Source: Reticulitermes lucifugus
Lineage: Eukaryota > Arthropoda > Insecta > Blattodea > Rhinotermitidae
DNA: 64,000 nt
Direction of reading: 5' to 3'
NCBI GenBank assembly: GCA_026260175.1
Contig: JAKCWW010000472.1
Coordinates: 41,356 to 105,355 of the forward strand
Each line of letters starts with the position of its first letter. Positions within the stretch are counted from its first letter, which is position 1. A program made the translations under genes and the position numbers. The notes beneath the pieces are model-generated. The model saw nothing but the letters and a program-made list of their open reading frames with translations, ran no database searches and was not told the DNA's origin. This document shows positions 22,438 through 32,935 of the stretch, piece after piece.

Positions 22438-22800
22438 TTTTTATGATTTTGAGAATAAACAGCGATTGTTTGTGTAAACATTAACAAATAGGCCTGTGTA
22501 GTGGAGACCCAATGTGAAGATTCAAATAGTGTGGAATATGACGCCATATCAGTAAGTACTTACCGACGTTTCGGAGGAGATTCCTTTCTATGTCTACAGA
22601 ATCTGTGCCGTCAGCTCCGACTAATTTGACACTGAACATGGAGGCAGTGCAAGATTCTCCGAAACGTCCGCATCTACTTACCAATCGACATGGCGCCATA
22701 CACAGAAGACTTGAATCTTCATCACCACCGCTATGAGAATCTCATATCTCGCATGAGACGCAGTATGCTTTGTGTGAGGTAGGAACTTAGATTTCATACA
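22438..22800 (+). repeat. family G repeat split by an insertion
   Basis: The left part gagaataaacagcgattgtt to gtagtggagac (22438-22508) and the right part gagacgcagtatgctttgtg, tgaggtaggaacttagattt (22755-22800) join into one normal family G unit if 22509-22754 is removed and GAGAC is counted once. Confidence 0.75.
22509..22754 (+). mobile_element. palindromic family E element, nested insertion
   Basis: A 246-bp insert flanked by GAGAC at 22504-22508 and 22755-22759. The left half (gtgaagattcaaatagtgtg, acgccatatcagtaagt, cgacgtttcggaggag) is the inverted copy of the right half (ctccgaaacgtccgc, cttaccaatcgacatggc, agacttgaatcttcatcac). No coding capacity. The insertion into family G fixes its ends better than any other copy here. 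Confidence 0.75.
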
Positions 22801-23744
22801 TTATTTAGATGAATTTCAGGCCGAAAAGCGTTCACATTCTGCGTGAGTGGGACATTGCATTGCTTTAAGTATCAATATGGCGATGTCGCGTAAGTCGAGA
22901 TTGTGTTATCAAAACACACACAACCTTCTTCATATTCGTTCGTGTCCTGCCAGGGGTGCTTTTCGTGGCTCACATTGTTTTGTGCTGTGATGGATTACCA
23001 AGTTCGAATTCTGACCACAATTCAAATACGCATGTTGTAACCGGGGTTTTTGCTTCATTATAATCTAGAATTAAATATACAAATTCTAATTTAAGAACGT
23101 CTTTATGATTGCTGTGGAAGAAAATGTAGGGTAATAGTTTAAACAAGACAAGGATATTGTGTTCCGTTTTATGAATTCGCATTTTTGTGCGTCGCCTTCT
23201 CGTAATTTTTGTGAAAACTGTTACGATATTTTAAGTTTCCATGTCTCTCAATTCCAGCGTGTGGGCCTAGGAGTTTCTCATGTCTAAATGGAACTCAGTA
23301 TTAAGTTGCCTTGAAAATGTGCGTCGTGAAATTATAACATAGAGGCGCTGAGGGTTGACTGTGCTAGATGCAGACCACACACAATTTTGACACAGACTGT
23401 AGTTTCCATTGTGTATTGCGCAACTTTGTCCGGCTTATTGCGCAGGCGGATCTCAGTAATTGAGTGCGGTCTATATGCTTACCGAATTAGTTCAATTAGG
23501 CTGAAACTAGTCTTTCTGCCCCTCGCAAGTAAATCATGCGAACTGAACTTCGAAAAATTGAACTTGACACAGAATTTACAGTCCCCATTTGTACTATTCT
23601 CACCTGTGGCTCCCGACAGTCGTTTGTTTTCCATACTAACCTCACTTCTGAACATACTTCGTAATGGAAATCTGGCCGCAGCAGAAAACACGAGATTTGA
23701 ATATAAATGTAATACAGGAGGTCGGACTTCATAGGGTACATGAA
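22801..23744. other. no supported feature
   Basis: Open runs of about 110 codons on each strand near 23390-23810 lack any recognised domain and partly overlap the repeat that follows. Confidence 0.45.
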
Positions 23745-23965
23745 GATATTGTAACATAGGTATGTTGGTCTGGGTTATGACACCGTGTATTCTGGTAGGT
23801 ACGTTCAACGTTGTGAGGAATCTGCTGCCTCCGTCTTCAGAACAGATGTGGTTTCAATCCTGAAGATGCAGGCAGGGTGTTCCTCCGAAACACTGGTCAC
23901 CACCTACCAAACTACACGGTGTCGTACCCTATAAGACAATAATCCAAACCTTATCCGCCGTGCAA
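23745..23965 (+). repeat. palindromic family E copy
   Basis: Left half: ggttatgacaccgtgtattc, tggtaggtacgttcaacg, tctgctgcctccgtcttcag. Right half: cctgaagatgcaggcagg, gttcctccgaaacactggtc, accacctaccaaactacacg, gtgtcgtaccc. The two halves are inverted copies. The right half contains CTGAAGA ... CGAAAC followed by ACTGGTC, a hammerhead-like order. Confidence 0.8.
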
Positions 23966-24004
23966 ACCTCAGATATACTTTTAAGAGTGTGACAAACTTC
24001 GCAT

Positions 24005-24130
24005 TTTTCAGCACTTTGTCCACGCTTGTGCGTCATTACGTCAGTCTGTCTGTGTGTCACCCGTAATAACGTTTGAACTCATAGAGGGATTTTAATGAAG
24101 CTTGATTTGAACATCGTGTCACTGTAGGAC
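24005..24130 (+). repeat. family I repeat
   Basis: gtcagtctgtctgtgtgtca, ccgtaataacgtttgaactc, gagggattttaatgaagctt. The same order is seen at 16.3 and 39.6 kb. Confidence 0.5.
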
Positions 24131-25019
24131 AGTACACTGTCTGGTGCAACATCTGTAACATCATACGAACAATAACACCATCATATGTCCTTTATGTGTC
24201 GTTCATGTTGAATCTGTGTTTCTTAAAATCATTTATGTGTAGTTACATATCACTGTATATATGTATATTGATTGGCCAACCTCAGCATGGGTGTGACTTC
24301 ACTCACAAGCCAAGTGTTAATGCCACCTGTAGGACACAGAATAAACCGAGCGTTAATTCCACCTATCGGAGTGCTGCCATCTGGTGGTGCTATCGTAAGT
24401 ACCCCCAGATTATCGTTTGACTTCCATGGCAACCCCGCAACCATGGCAACCCGGTTGTTACTCATTCAGTCACACCAAGGGTGTTATGTAATTTAGATTC
24501 AGTTATGATCTACAATTCCACCGCATGAATCATTAAACTGGAAGAAACTATTAAATAACACTGTGCCTACGAAGCCCACAGTGTTATTAACGTGGCACTT
24601 GGCTGAACGTCGCTGTCGAGTGGGTTGAACTCTGTGGTAAGACAGTTTCGGCCTGAAGATTGGCTATCCTGACTGGGTGGTCGTAGTTTTCCTTAGCCCC
24701 TCCATGCAAATGACTTTCCAGGTCATTGATAATCCTGCCACTACATAATCTGAGCTACTGACAGCGTCGCTAAGTAAACCATCTGATGCGTAAAAACGTA
24801 CCCTCTGTCCATTTCCTCCGTACGGCACATGTAACAGAGAACATAGAAATTTACTCCGTACTCTGGCCAATATGTAGGCAGCCGCGGCAATTAAAGCGAT
24901 GTTCAGGTATTGCGTTAGATTTTTATGTAATTCCAATTCTAATTTCGAATCATTTACTGTTTAAATTACGTGAATTCACTTAAAAATATTGTATCTTCAA
25001 GGTTTTAGCTACGTGTATA
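24131..25019. other. no gene; paired CCATGGCAAC motif
   Basis: The only notable site is at 24421-24455: ttccatggcaacccc followed by gcaaccatggcaaccc, each resembling an RFX X-box. No gene start is visible beside them. Confidence 0.35.
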
Positions 25020-25064
25020 TATATATGTATGTGTGTGTGTGTGTGCGTGTGTGTAGGTGTGTGT
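25020..25064. repeat. TA/TG microsatellite
   Basis: tatatatatgtatgtgtgtg continuing as TG/CG/TAG-interrupted repeats to 25064. Confidence 0.9.
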
Positions 25065-27269
25065 TGTGAAACTGACAAGGAAAGCAACCGTATCTCGGGG
25101 CGAGAACGGGTACTTACCGTGTAACCAAATACGTGTATAATAAGCATTTGTTTTGAAGCCACTTGGTTTAGCTTCTGTATTATTCAACAATAATCCACTC
25201 GAAGGGTAAGTTTGAATTTAAATTTGTTTCCATTGTATTGTGCAATACATTGACGAAATGCCCCCTACCCCATGTGCTTACTTAATTTGTTGCGGGATAA
25301 AGGCTTACTTCAAACTGCATCTGGGCGGAGTTGATCTTTCTGCTCTCATTCTTCTCATTACTTTTTACTGTTTATTTTTAATCTTTTTTTGCCACCATAT
25401 ATTCATGTCTATTCTGATTTATTCCTCCTGTATTAATGACTGTGTCTTTAAGGAAATTACAATCTGCAGGGAATATGAGGCCTATTGGCCTGTTCCTATC
25501 CCAGTTCTATATGTATTGATCTGTCTTTTAAATGGACGGCGTCATTCGCCTCTTCCGTGCGACCTGTAGTCCAGCGTCTTTCTAGTTTTACGACCTGGAC
25601 GAATTCTGAGGACGTGTTAACAGTATTTTGTTGTTAGATTGATAATCTTCTTAATGATAATTTCGTCATGAAACATCAACAATTTCTTACGTTCTAAGGT
25701 GACTTCCCAGCCTGTAGTTTTGTAGCAACACAAGATAATGTGTTTAGCATATTCTAGCTCTTCATACTGGTTACACAGACGGCTTTTCTAGCTGCTCTTC
25801 TGCGCTGTTTCAGTTCCCAGACTCCCAGTCTCCACCAAGCCAAACATAAACTGAGGGATTCGTAACTTTGTCATATAAGGGACGCATTAGAGGAGGCCTA
25901 TACGAAACTCTTTAAAGCGTTATTAAAAGTAAACAAATTCCTTCCGAAGATAGAACTTGGTCTTTTTTTAGCCCTAAGAACTGATTCACTTACGGTGTTT
26001 GTAAATTACAGTAGGGCGATACATGGTGTTTCCGAAATACATGGCACTCATTAGAACATGTTCTGTGCACATAGGAAACAAGAACCATATAAACGCGTGT
26101 TCTTGGACGCTTCGGCTTTGAGTTGTGGCTCGTATTATTTTAGGAGGATAAAAAGAAGTGTGAACTCGTCCGCAGGAAAATGTTTATTTACAAATCGCCA
26201 ATACCAGCAGAAGAGACTATCGTTTTGACGCCAGCTGTTGGGCGTAGGCAGGCCCTACAGTGGTGTTACGTGGTACGTACTTCAGAAAGAGTCTGTATTT
26301 GTACCGTCACATGTTTAACAAGTTAGGCAACGTAATAAAACGTAACATTGTGGGGCGTTCGCGTGATATTTGTACCTCCGGCTGTCCCACCCCAGCCCGA
26401 TACTATTTTCACTCGGCCAGAGCGCTTTTATCGCGATTTAATGTCGCCGGCAACCATGAGACATACGTATTCATGTAAAGTGGTCGATTTTAACCAAATT
26501 TTGATTTTCTCATCAGATTTTCATAAAAATCCACCAATGTCAGTTGCATGTCATGCGGACAAACGGACGGACGGAGGGCATGTTGGAGGTAACAGGCGCT
26601 TCTCACGGCTTTGCGAACGCGCCTGAAAGCGTTCTGTCACGTGACGATGCCCAGGTATAGTCCACATTTAATTTCGGATTCCTCTTCATTTTCCATGAAA
26701 ACCCGCACGAAAATGTAACGACTGCGTAACTAATTTGAGCAGCTGTTGGCCTCTCAGGTGGTGGAGAAGTTCTCCACCTCTTGCGGTACCCGCACGGACA
26801 TTACCAAATTTACAAAACCCGCTAATGAGCCAGCGGAGATACTCGTATGTCAACGCCCTGTTTCCATAACATCCACTTCTGGGCCATTGTTGTTCTCTAA
26901 CCTATGCTGTGGGGTCCCAGCACTTCGAAGACGTCTGACAATAATGAAGTGTTGAAAGTATCAGTGAGATGAAGACTGCTAGAAGAATTACAACGCGTAT
27001 ATGCGGTACAGAATGAAGACAAAGAAAATAAGACAAAGCAGAAACCTAAATACAAACAGTTGGGATGAAGAGATCCTTTGCGCTAGAGAACAAGTTAGGA
27101 AATGCACGCATGACATAATTTCGGCGCCAGTGCTCTCTTCTGTTCGGTTATCTCCAAGCCAGCAGACTTACGGTAAAGTAGTGCCGAGTATAAAGTGTTT
27201 GTTTCAGTCTTTCGCACAGTGTTTGTTCGTAACACTTTTCGCTCCGATAATTTAATAAACGTCAGTTAT
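25065..27269. other. long stretch with no supported feature
   Basis: Includes a 109-codon open run at 25240-25569 (hydrophobic, no domain) and several others of 60-90 codons at 26260-27255. None shows conserved motifs, and none is joined to a splice or poly(A) pattern I can defend. Confidence 0.45.
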
Positions 27270-27365
27270 TTCCCCAGACAACAATGCGACTGAGCTTTGC
27301 AATGGAGACGCATTGTTTTTGTGAGATGGGAACTGAATTTGTAAGTACTATGTAGATGAGCTTTT
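27270..27365 (+). repeat. family G repeat, 3' part
   Basis: caatggagacgcattgtttt, tgtgagatgggaactgaatt, tgtaagtactatgtagatga. Confidence 0.6.
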
Positions 27366-28435
27366 ATTTGTCTTCATCAGCACGTTGCTCTTACCAGAAG
27401 GACCATCCAAAAACCAACGCTGTTTCGGAAATTGGCGAGCATTAGAAAGAAAATAATTTTCACTTTTTTTTTTGTCAGGCCTTAAGAAACCTCTGTAGAC
27501 GCCTACCACGGTGCATTTCTACTACCACCAAGACAAAGAACAATTGAACAGGAAAACGTCGATATTTCGAAAGCTGTAGAGAAAATAGTATTGTAGGATC
27601 TGAACGCAGGTGCGCGGTGCCTGGATCTGTGCAACAACAGGAACGGTCGTTCGGTCGGTCTGTGATTACAAATTTCCACCCATTCGTCACGGCAGTTTTT
27701 CAGTCGTTTCCATGAGAGTGTTTTTCCTTTGTACTGTTGCTTCGTTTTGCTGAGCTGTGCCGTGCCAAGATGTATCTTCATTGTGTATTGATTTGCATTG
27801 TGAAGTCTCTTAGTTTATTATAATCTTTATTCCTTAGGAGATAATGGACCTGCCACTCCACTGTGTAGGTTACTTCCTGCGACACTGTACCTAACTGAAT
27901 GCGTCCCAGTCGGCTGCTTGACGTCGGACAGTTTCAGTGTGGCTACATAAGTGTAGAGTCTGATGCAAATGACAGCTGTCACACTGTGCAGTCCATTCGA
28001 GAAGATACGCTAATGCAACAGCGTAAGTCGATACTTCACTACTGTGTAATTCCTAGTGGCCCTGTAACGCCTTAAAGCAGGACACGACCACGTGGTAGTC
28101 CGTCACATTAACCATTTGCTGTGAAGTAGAAACTGAGTTTTTAAATATTACTTTGAGAAATTTACGCCTCTTAGGGTTATTATTTATCATTTACGAGCAT
28201 ACATGGATGTAATTGACAGAGTGTTGTTTAAATAATCCAACGCTTCTTTTCTGTCAAGTCAACTTTCTTTGCGAAAGATGCGAGCTTCATCCCGACACAA
28301 AATTATGGTTTTGTACCTTTTAAGTTTTAGGTTTTGAGGTAGGATATATGAAGATAAAAAGTGTTCTGAACCCAGTGGATATGGTTACTTTGTGTACCAT
28401 CAGGTTTAATATTCAAGAGTTTTACATTCTGCCAG
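27366..28435. other. no supported feature
   Basis: A small trace of family G (gtagaaactgagtttttaaa at 28129) is the only recognisable sequence. Confidence 0.45.
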
Positions 28436-28439
28436 CATA

Positions 28440-28515
28440 ATGTATTTATGTGTTTTGTGTGGATCGCAGAGCAAACAGCGATTATTTGCCTATGCATCAT
28501 TAACTGATTGATATT
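28440..28515 (+). repeat. family G repeat fragment
   Basis: gtgttttgtgtggatcgcag, agcaaacagcgattatttgc, catcattaactgattga. Confidence 0.6.
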
Positions 28516-29036
28516 TATAACCGATACCGAGTGTTTACCACGCGGTACGAACTGATCCTTTAAATATAATTCAGGTTAATTTTCATCTTTAAAGGGGCTG
28601 CTCTTACCCATCTTTGCCACATCTGTGGTTTCATGTCGAACAATTTTAAGTCATCTTAAGAGGTTGCTGTCTGAGTCTCTGTTTCGTCTTTCCTACCGCA
28701 GACGCAATAGGCTCTATAAAACCACCCAGAGACAAGGAAACTGCTTCGTATTATTGACCTTATCTAAGGTTAGCGTGGCTGTTAAGGTAAAGTGAAAGTG
28801 TTGCAGTAGAATTTTTGGATGTGATTCGAATCCTCATTTAAAACCCCTCTTCTTGGAATTGCATGGGTAAACGTGGGTATCTTAAATTTGAGTTTATTCC
28901 CTCTTCGAAGTTTTTATTGTTGTATATTGTGATGTTGACAAGAGAAGCCACCAAATCTCGGATGAAGAGCCGGTACTTCTTGTAGCACTGCTTATTAACC
29001 GTTTAGAGAGTAGTGGTTAACCGTCAGGGTTACAAC
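28516..29036. other. no supported feature
   Basis: Nothing recognised. Confidence 0.5.
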
Positions 29037-29171
29037 TAAAAATTCTGCATTTTGTGTTTCGTAGATTCTTACAATAAACTGCTGTTGTTTCCGTATACAG
29101 CATTAACCGGATGGTTTGTCTAATGGAAGCACACTATATTCTCTGTGAGGTACAAACTGAATATTTATATA
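29037..29171 (+). repeat. family G repeat, good copy
   Basis: aaaattctgcattttgtgtt, tcttacaataaactgctgtt, cattaaccggatggtttgtc, tctctgtgaggtacaaactg. All landmarks are in order. A small foldback element interrupts or abuts its 3' end at 29172. Confidence 0.7.
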
Positions 29172-29246
29172 CGGTGGCGCAAAATCACTTGACAATAGAC
29201 CCAACATGTTAAACATCGAGTGTCAAGTGATTTCTGCGCCACGCTG
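29172..29246. mobile_element. 75-bp Tc1/mariner-type foldback
   Basis: TA dinucleotides at 29170-29171 and 29247-29248 flank inverted ends: cggtggcgcaaaatcacttg and, inverted, cagcgtggcgcagaaatcac. About 24 terminal bases match on each side around a 25-base centre. TA duplication and a CAG-like start are characteristic of Tc1/mariner miniature elements. It is non-coding. Confidence 0.75.
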
Positions 29247-29248
29247 TA

Positions 29249-29785
29249 TATAATGTATATTAAGTTTAGTGCTGGAAGTGTTAAATGAATATACGCAGTG
29301 AATTTGCTAGCTACCCATATTGGTAGTGCGTCATATAGACGTTTCATAATAGAATTATGTATTACACCCAGACATTATAGGAATCTCTGTGGCTTTAATG
29401 AAGGTATTGTGTTGTAGACGTTCGTGTCACGTGAGCTTAGCGTGCCATAAAACACTGCGTTGACACACATTACAGATCAGTGGCATTGAACTGTCGTCAT
29501 ATGTATGAACAGTATATGACGTCACTGGCACGTTCTTCGAAAGTTAATGGCAGTCGAACGTATCCTGATGACTAATGTGTTGTTTCGAGCGAAGTGTGGG
29601 GTCTGGGGTTCAAATCCTGCGCAGGATGTTGCTATAATGGCAAAGCCTGCTATGGCTTGGTGTCAGTTTGGGGAGTGTTACCACGCTGCAGTGATTGAAT
29701 ATGAACAGTCAAGGCGGCCAATTGTACATATCTAAGGACTATGATGTACAAAATTAATTTACGCCTGACGTTAAAACAAATTTAA
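29249..29785. other. no supported feature
   Basis: ggggttcaaatcctgcgcag at 29605 resembles a box B but no box A lies at the right distance. Confidence 0.4.
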
Positions 29786-29788
29786 TAG

Positions 29789-29965
29789 CCTAGTCGGTAT
29801 AGCGACTAGGCTACGGCCTGGACGATCCGGGGTTCGAATCCCCGCAGGAGCAAGAGACCTTTCTCTCGTCCATCTAGTTTCGCGATCAATGAGTGTAGCT
29901 GTATCTCTGCTTCTGCTGTATGCCATCATGGCGTGAACAAGGGCAACGTTTTATGGCAGTCAGTC
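29789..29965 (+). mobile_element. SINE family C copy with good tRNA-like head
   Basis: cctagtcggtatagcgacta (box A region), ctacggcctggacgatccgg, ggttcgaatccccgcagg (box B). The tail catcatggcgtgaacaaggg, caacgttttatgg follows after a shortened body. Confidence 0.75.
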
Positions 29966-30266
29966 TTGTCATACATTTGTGTCATTGCAGCACTTTAGGA
30001 CTTGTTTCTTAATATCGTACTTTGTCCTTGCTACAGTTACTTAGAGGTCCGTGTGCATGTCATGAAGGCTTATGCTGGAGTGGAGGTACAGCTCCATGCG
30101 CTCGTAACCGTGGCACTAGATGGTCCCTTTACACTGTGCATTTAATGAAAACAGTTAATACGTGAGAAGGGTTTTTTTATATTATTTTCACCGTGCATTT
30201 TTTACAATTCACAAATTACACACTAACGAAATGCACAATATTTTCACTTTATATTCTTTATTCTTC

Positions 30267-30313
30267 AACCCCTACATATGTTTCGGCCTTTACAAGGCCA
30301 TCTTCAGGGGGCT
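30267..30313 (-). ncRNA. hammerhead-like ribozyme motif H1
   Basis: On the minus strand: stem I strand agcccc; core CUGAAGA; one unpaired U; stem II GGCC/GGCC with a 7-nt loop; GAAA; stem III of A-U and C-G closed by AUAU; U-A cleavage dinucleotide; then ggggtt completing stem I (four C-G, one G-U, one A-U). This is the type I minimal fold with all core nucleotides present. The extra U after CUGAAGA is a departure from the canonical G10.1-C11.1 pair. Confidence 0.65.
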
Positions 30314-30421
30314 CGTAAACTACATTCACTTCACATCCAATGTTGTTGTCTGCTATCACATTTAGTCTAGTTTCATTGTCATATATTACAGTTATTTACA
30401 ATGTCTGTATTTGAAATATTT

Positions 30422-30513
30422 AAAAATATATTTAAAAAGTTCGTCAATTTTCGTAGTAAAATGGTAAAATATATTAAAAAATTTCGTCAATTTTCGTAGT
30501 AAAATGGTAAAAT
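30422..30513. repeat. 43-bp tandem duplication inside the 30 kb element
   Basis: ttcgtcaattttcgtagtaa followed by aatggtaaaat occurs at 30440 and again at 30483. Confidence 0.9.
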
Positions 30514-30735
30514 GAAACAATATTGTTTTTTATGTTATATCTTCCACCATTGGCTAGTTTTTCAGTATTGTCCTTGGTTATGTACGTATATATGGATGGT
30601 CAATTAAGTAAATATGTCCTGTTTATGTTGTGTGTGTCCCGTGTTGCGGTGTGTGTATGTAGGGGTTGAAGAATAAATAATATAAGTGAAAATATAGTGC
30701 ATTTCGTTGGTGTGTAATTTGTGAACGTGAGAAGG

Positions 30736-31155
30736 TGTTTAGATCTCATCGCGAATGAAGCGTTGATGTGGACATGATGTTAGGGGGCGAACGGTTGTCG
30801 TGGCGATTTTTTCACAAATATGGAATATGCGGGGGTTTCCTCAGTCTCTGAAGGCGAGTGCTTGTATAGTACTTTGAGATTGGCCACAGACGCCTGCAGA
30901 TCGTTAGCTTCTGACAATTCATGATCATCTTCCCACAAAGAACAGTTCCCATGGTCAATTTCCCACAAGTTTGGGGATATTCGTCATTTTTCAGAATTCC
31001 TGTAGGCGAATGCTGGTAGAGTACCTTGTAATTGCCGATTACTGCCTCCTTTTTTAAACTCTTACGTTATTACCATTCTGGCCATGTTCCCCAGTTTATT
31101 CGACGTTATATGTATGTTCTGCATTTTCAATAAAATTGCTGTATTTAACCTGAAT
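30736..31155. other. no supported feature
   Basis: Nothing recognised. Confidence 0.5.
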
Positions 31156-31168
31156 ACCTGCCAGTAAA

Positions 31169-31424
31169 ATGGGCCGGGATAGCGTAGTCGGTATAGCGAC
31201 TCGCTACGGAGTGGACGGTCCGGGGATCGAATCCCGGTGGGGGCGAGANNNNNNNNNNNNNNNNNNNNNNNNNNNNNNNNNNNNNNNNNNNNNNNNNNAA
31301 GCGGCCGGGGCGTGGCGTTGACCACCAACCCCCATCTAGCACCGAGGTTAAAGAAAGAGTAGATCTATACTTCTGCTCCCCCTCTGGGTCTTCGTGGCCT
31401 GTTCTAGGGAGAACTTTACCTTTT
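31169..31424 (+). mobile_element. SINE family C, full-length copy with internal gap
   Basis: ACCTGCCAGTAAA at 31156-31168 and 31425-31437 is an exact 13-bp duplication. Head: gggccgggatagcgtagtcg, gtatagcgactcgctacgg, ggggatcgaatcccggtg. Tail: gttgaccaccaacccccatc, tctgggtcttcgtggcc. The centre is replaced by 50 N (31249-31298). It is one of the least decayed copies, so probably recent. Confidence 0.9.
31249..31298. other. assembly gap, 50 N
   Basis: A fixed-size N run immediately after box B of the SINE. The real missing sequence is SINE interior. Confidence 0.95.
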
Positions 31425-31437
31425 ACCTGCCAGTAAA

Positions 31438-32799
31438 TGGTTCGAAGCCACTTGATGTATTATTGTACTATTGACGTACATCTTTTGTGTTGAAATTTTG
31501 AGCGATGTTGTAAAATGTACGTTATTAGCTACATTTTCCCGATTTTTATGTAGTCTGGAGATTTGTGCGGTGTCCAGCGTGTTTCAGGAACTAGTAAACA
31601 GTTTTTGCCTTGATTTCTGTATTCATTGCTAGACGGAAACAGATATTCTAACGAAAATTCATGTGTGTTTTTTGTTTTTATCGACGAAACAGTATTTTAC
31701 CTCGTAAATTCAAGTGTTTTCGTGCTTGTACTGTAGAAGCAGTTGAATACAGAAGCCATATATATTTGTTAATGTTCTGTCTTCTTCTGTAGTAGAACTA
31801 ACGTTAATTTCCTGCTTAGCTTTGCTAAACTATGTCCCTTGCGTGGCTCCTTTTTTCAGTTTTGTTGGTTTCTACGGCATTCGGGTGGCCCGAGGACTAA
31901 AACTTATCATCCTCTATCCTGTTCAGAAAAAGGCAAAACAGGCTGCATACTAGGTTTTTAGATTAGATGGTTTTGTGGGGACATTGTTTATACGATCTGC
32001 TTTTAACAACTTACTCCATAGTACATTGTTTTCCTTCAGACATTCAAAGTTATTTATCTGGACAAAAAATTACCCTTCGCCTCTGGAACCCGAAAATTCA
32101 TCACCCTCTTCACAAAATCCCATGTCTGTAGCCCATCATGAGTCATTTCAATCCAGTTCGTATATATTCAGTTTACGTGGTACCGTTCTACTTGTAAGAT
32201 GAAACACGACAGCCTGTCTTTCTGAACAGTTGTAACATTATATAATTAATATCATTTCGAATTCTCAACAACTAACGCTGAAGCTATGCTATGTATCTTT
32301 TTTTTACTGAGACAATAGCAAATTTGTTGCCAAATGAAATAAGTTCACTGTACATCAAGCAAACTGCTGCTTGTGAGTGTGCTAGGGAGACGGAAGAGAA
32401 AGGGAATCCTGGGGGGAAATATTAATGGATTATTTAATTTTATGTTTATGTAAATCATAACTGGTCACCATCACCTAAAAATTGTTTGAGATTGGCCCTT
32501 TGCTGTTTTGGTATTCCAAACAGTAGCTGGAATTCGGTACAGTGTTACAAAGCACGGCCAGCCGTCCAGGACACCTGGCCGCTGGGCAGACGCCGAGTTA
32601 CTTAATGCTGTTAATACCCCCCACCCCCACCGGCCGAAAGAAAACTCCCCGTCTATATGAGGCTTGAGATCGCAATGTGAGCTTTCTTCTCGAGATCTCC
32701 AGATGTTTCTCGAATATTTGATCCATTGTTCAGCGTCCCAAGAGTTAAACACTAACCTAACTTAATAAAGGTAAAGCACTAGTGGTTCAGAATAAGGTC
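31438..32799. other. no supported feature
   Basis: The part at 32520-32750 is GC-richer (ggccagccgtccaggacacc, ccccccacccccaccggccg) but shows no gene or known repeat. Confidence 0.45.
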
Positions 32800-32935
32800 C
32801 AGTGGCTGTCTGTTGTGAACGTGGTATGAACCTTTCGAGTTTATAAGGGACGGTGAATATTGAGTAGCTGAGCTACCATTAGCATCTCACTAAGGACTCA
32901 TCTCCGTTGAGGTAGTTGGATAATTGTTAAATTGT
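32800..32935 (+). repeat. RTE-like 3' tail fragment
   Basis: tatgaacctttcgagtttat, gggacggtgaatattgagta, gctgagctaccattagcatc, tcactaaggactcatctccg. The order matches the tail of the 44 kb element. Confidence 0.6.

Larger units (their letters stand above)
30160..30735 (-). mobile_element. Penelope-like (inferred) retroelement relic with inverted ends
   Basis: ACGTGAGAAGG at 30160-30170 and 30725-30735 is an exact 11-bp duplication. The 554-bp body has long inverted ends: 30204-30280 (cacaaattacacactaacga, aatgcacaatattttcac, cttcaacccctacatatg) against 30655-30724 (tgtaggggttgaagaataaa, gaaaatatagtgcatttcgt, ggtgtgtaatttgtga). On the minus strand the body ends in an A-rich tract next to the duplication, as retroposed copies do. 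A hammerhead-like ribozyme lies just inside the minus-strand 3' arm. Inverted partial terminal repeats plus a minimal hammerhead are the known hallmark of Penelope-like elements. No reverse transcriptase remains, so the family call is inference. Confidence 0.6.

Noticed and set aside
25240-25569. 109-codon hydrophobic frame
   Set aside because: Leu/Phe/Cys-rich from T-rich sequence, no domain.
26030-26260. Possible retroelement start (atacatggtgtttccgaaat)
   Set aside because: A single motif without terminal repeats, duplications or coding support.
29605-29650. tRNA-like box B (ggggttcaaatcctgcg)
   Set aside because: No matching box A or stem structure upstream.
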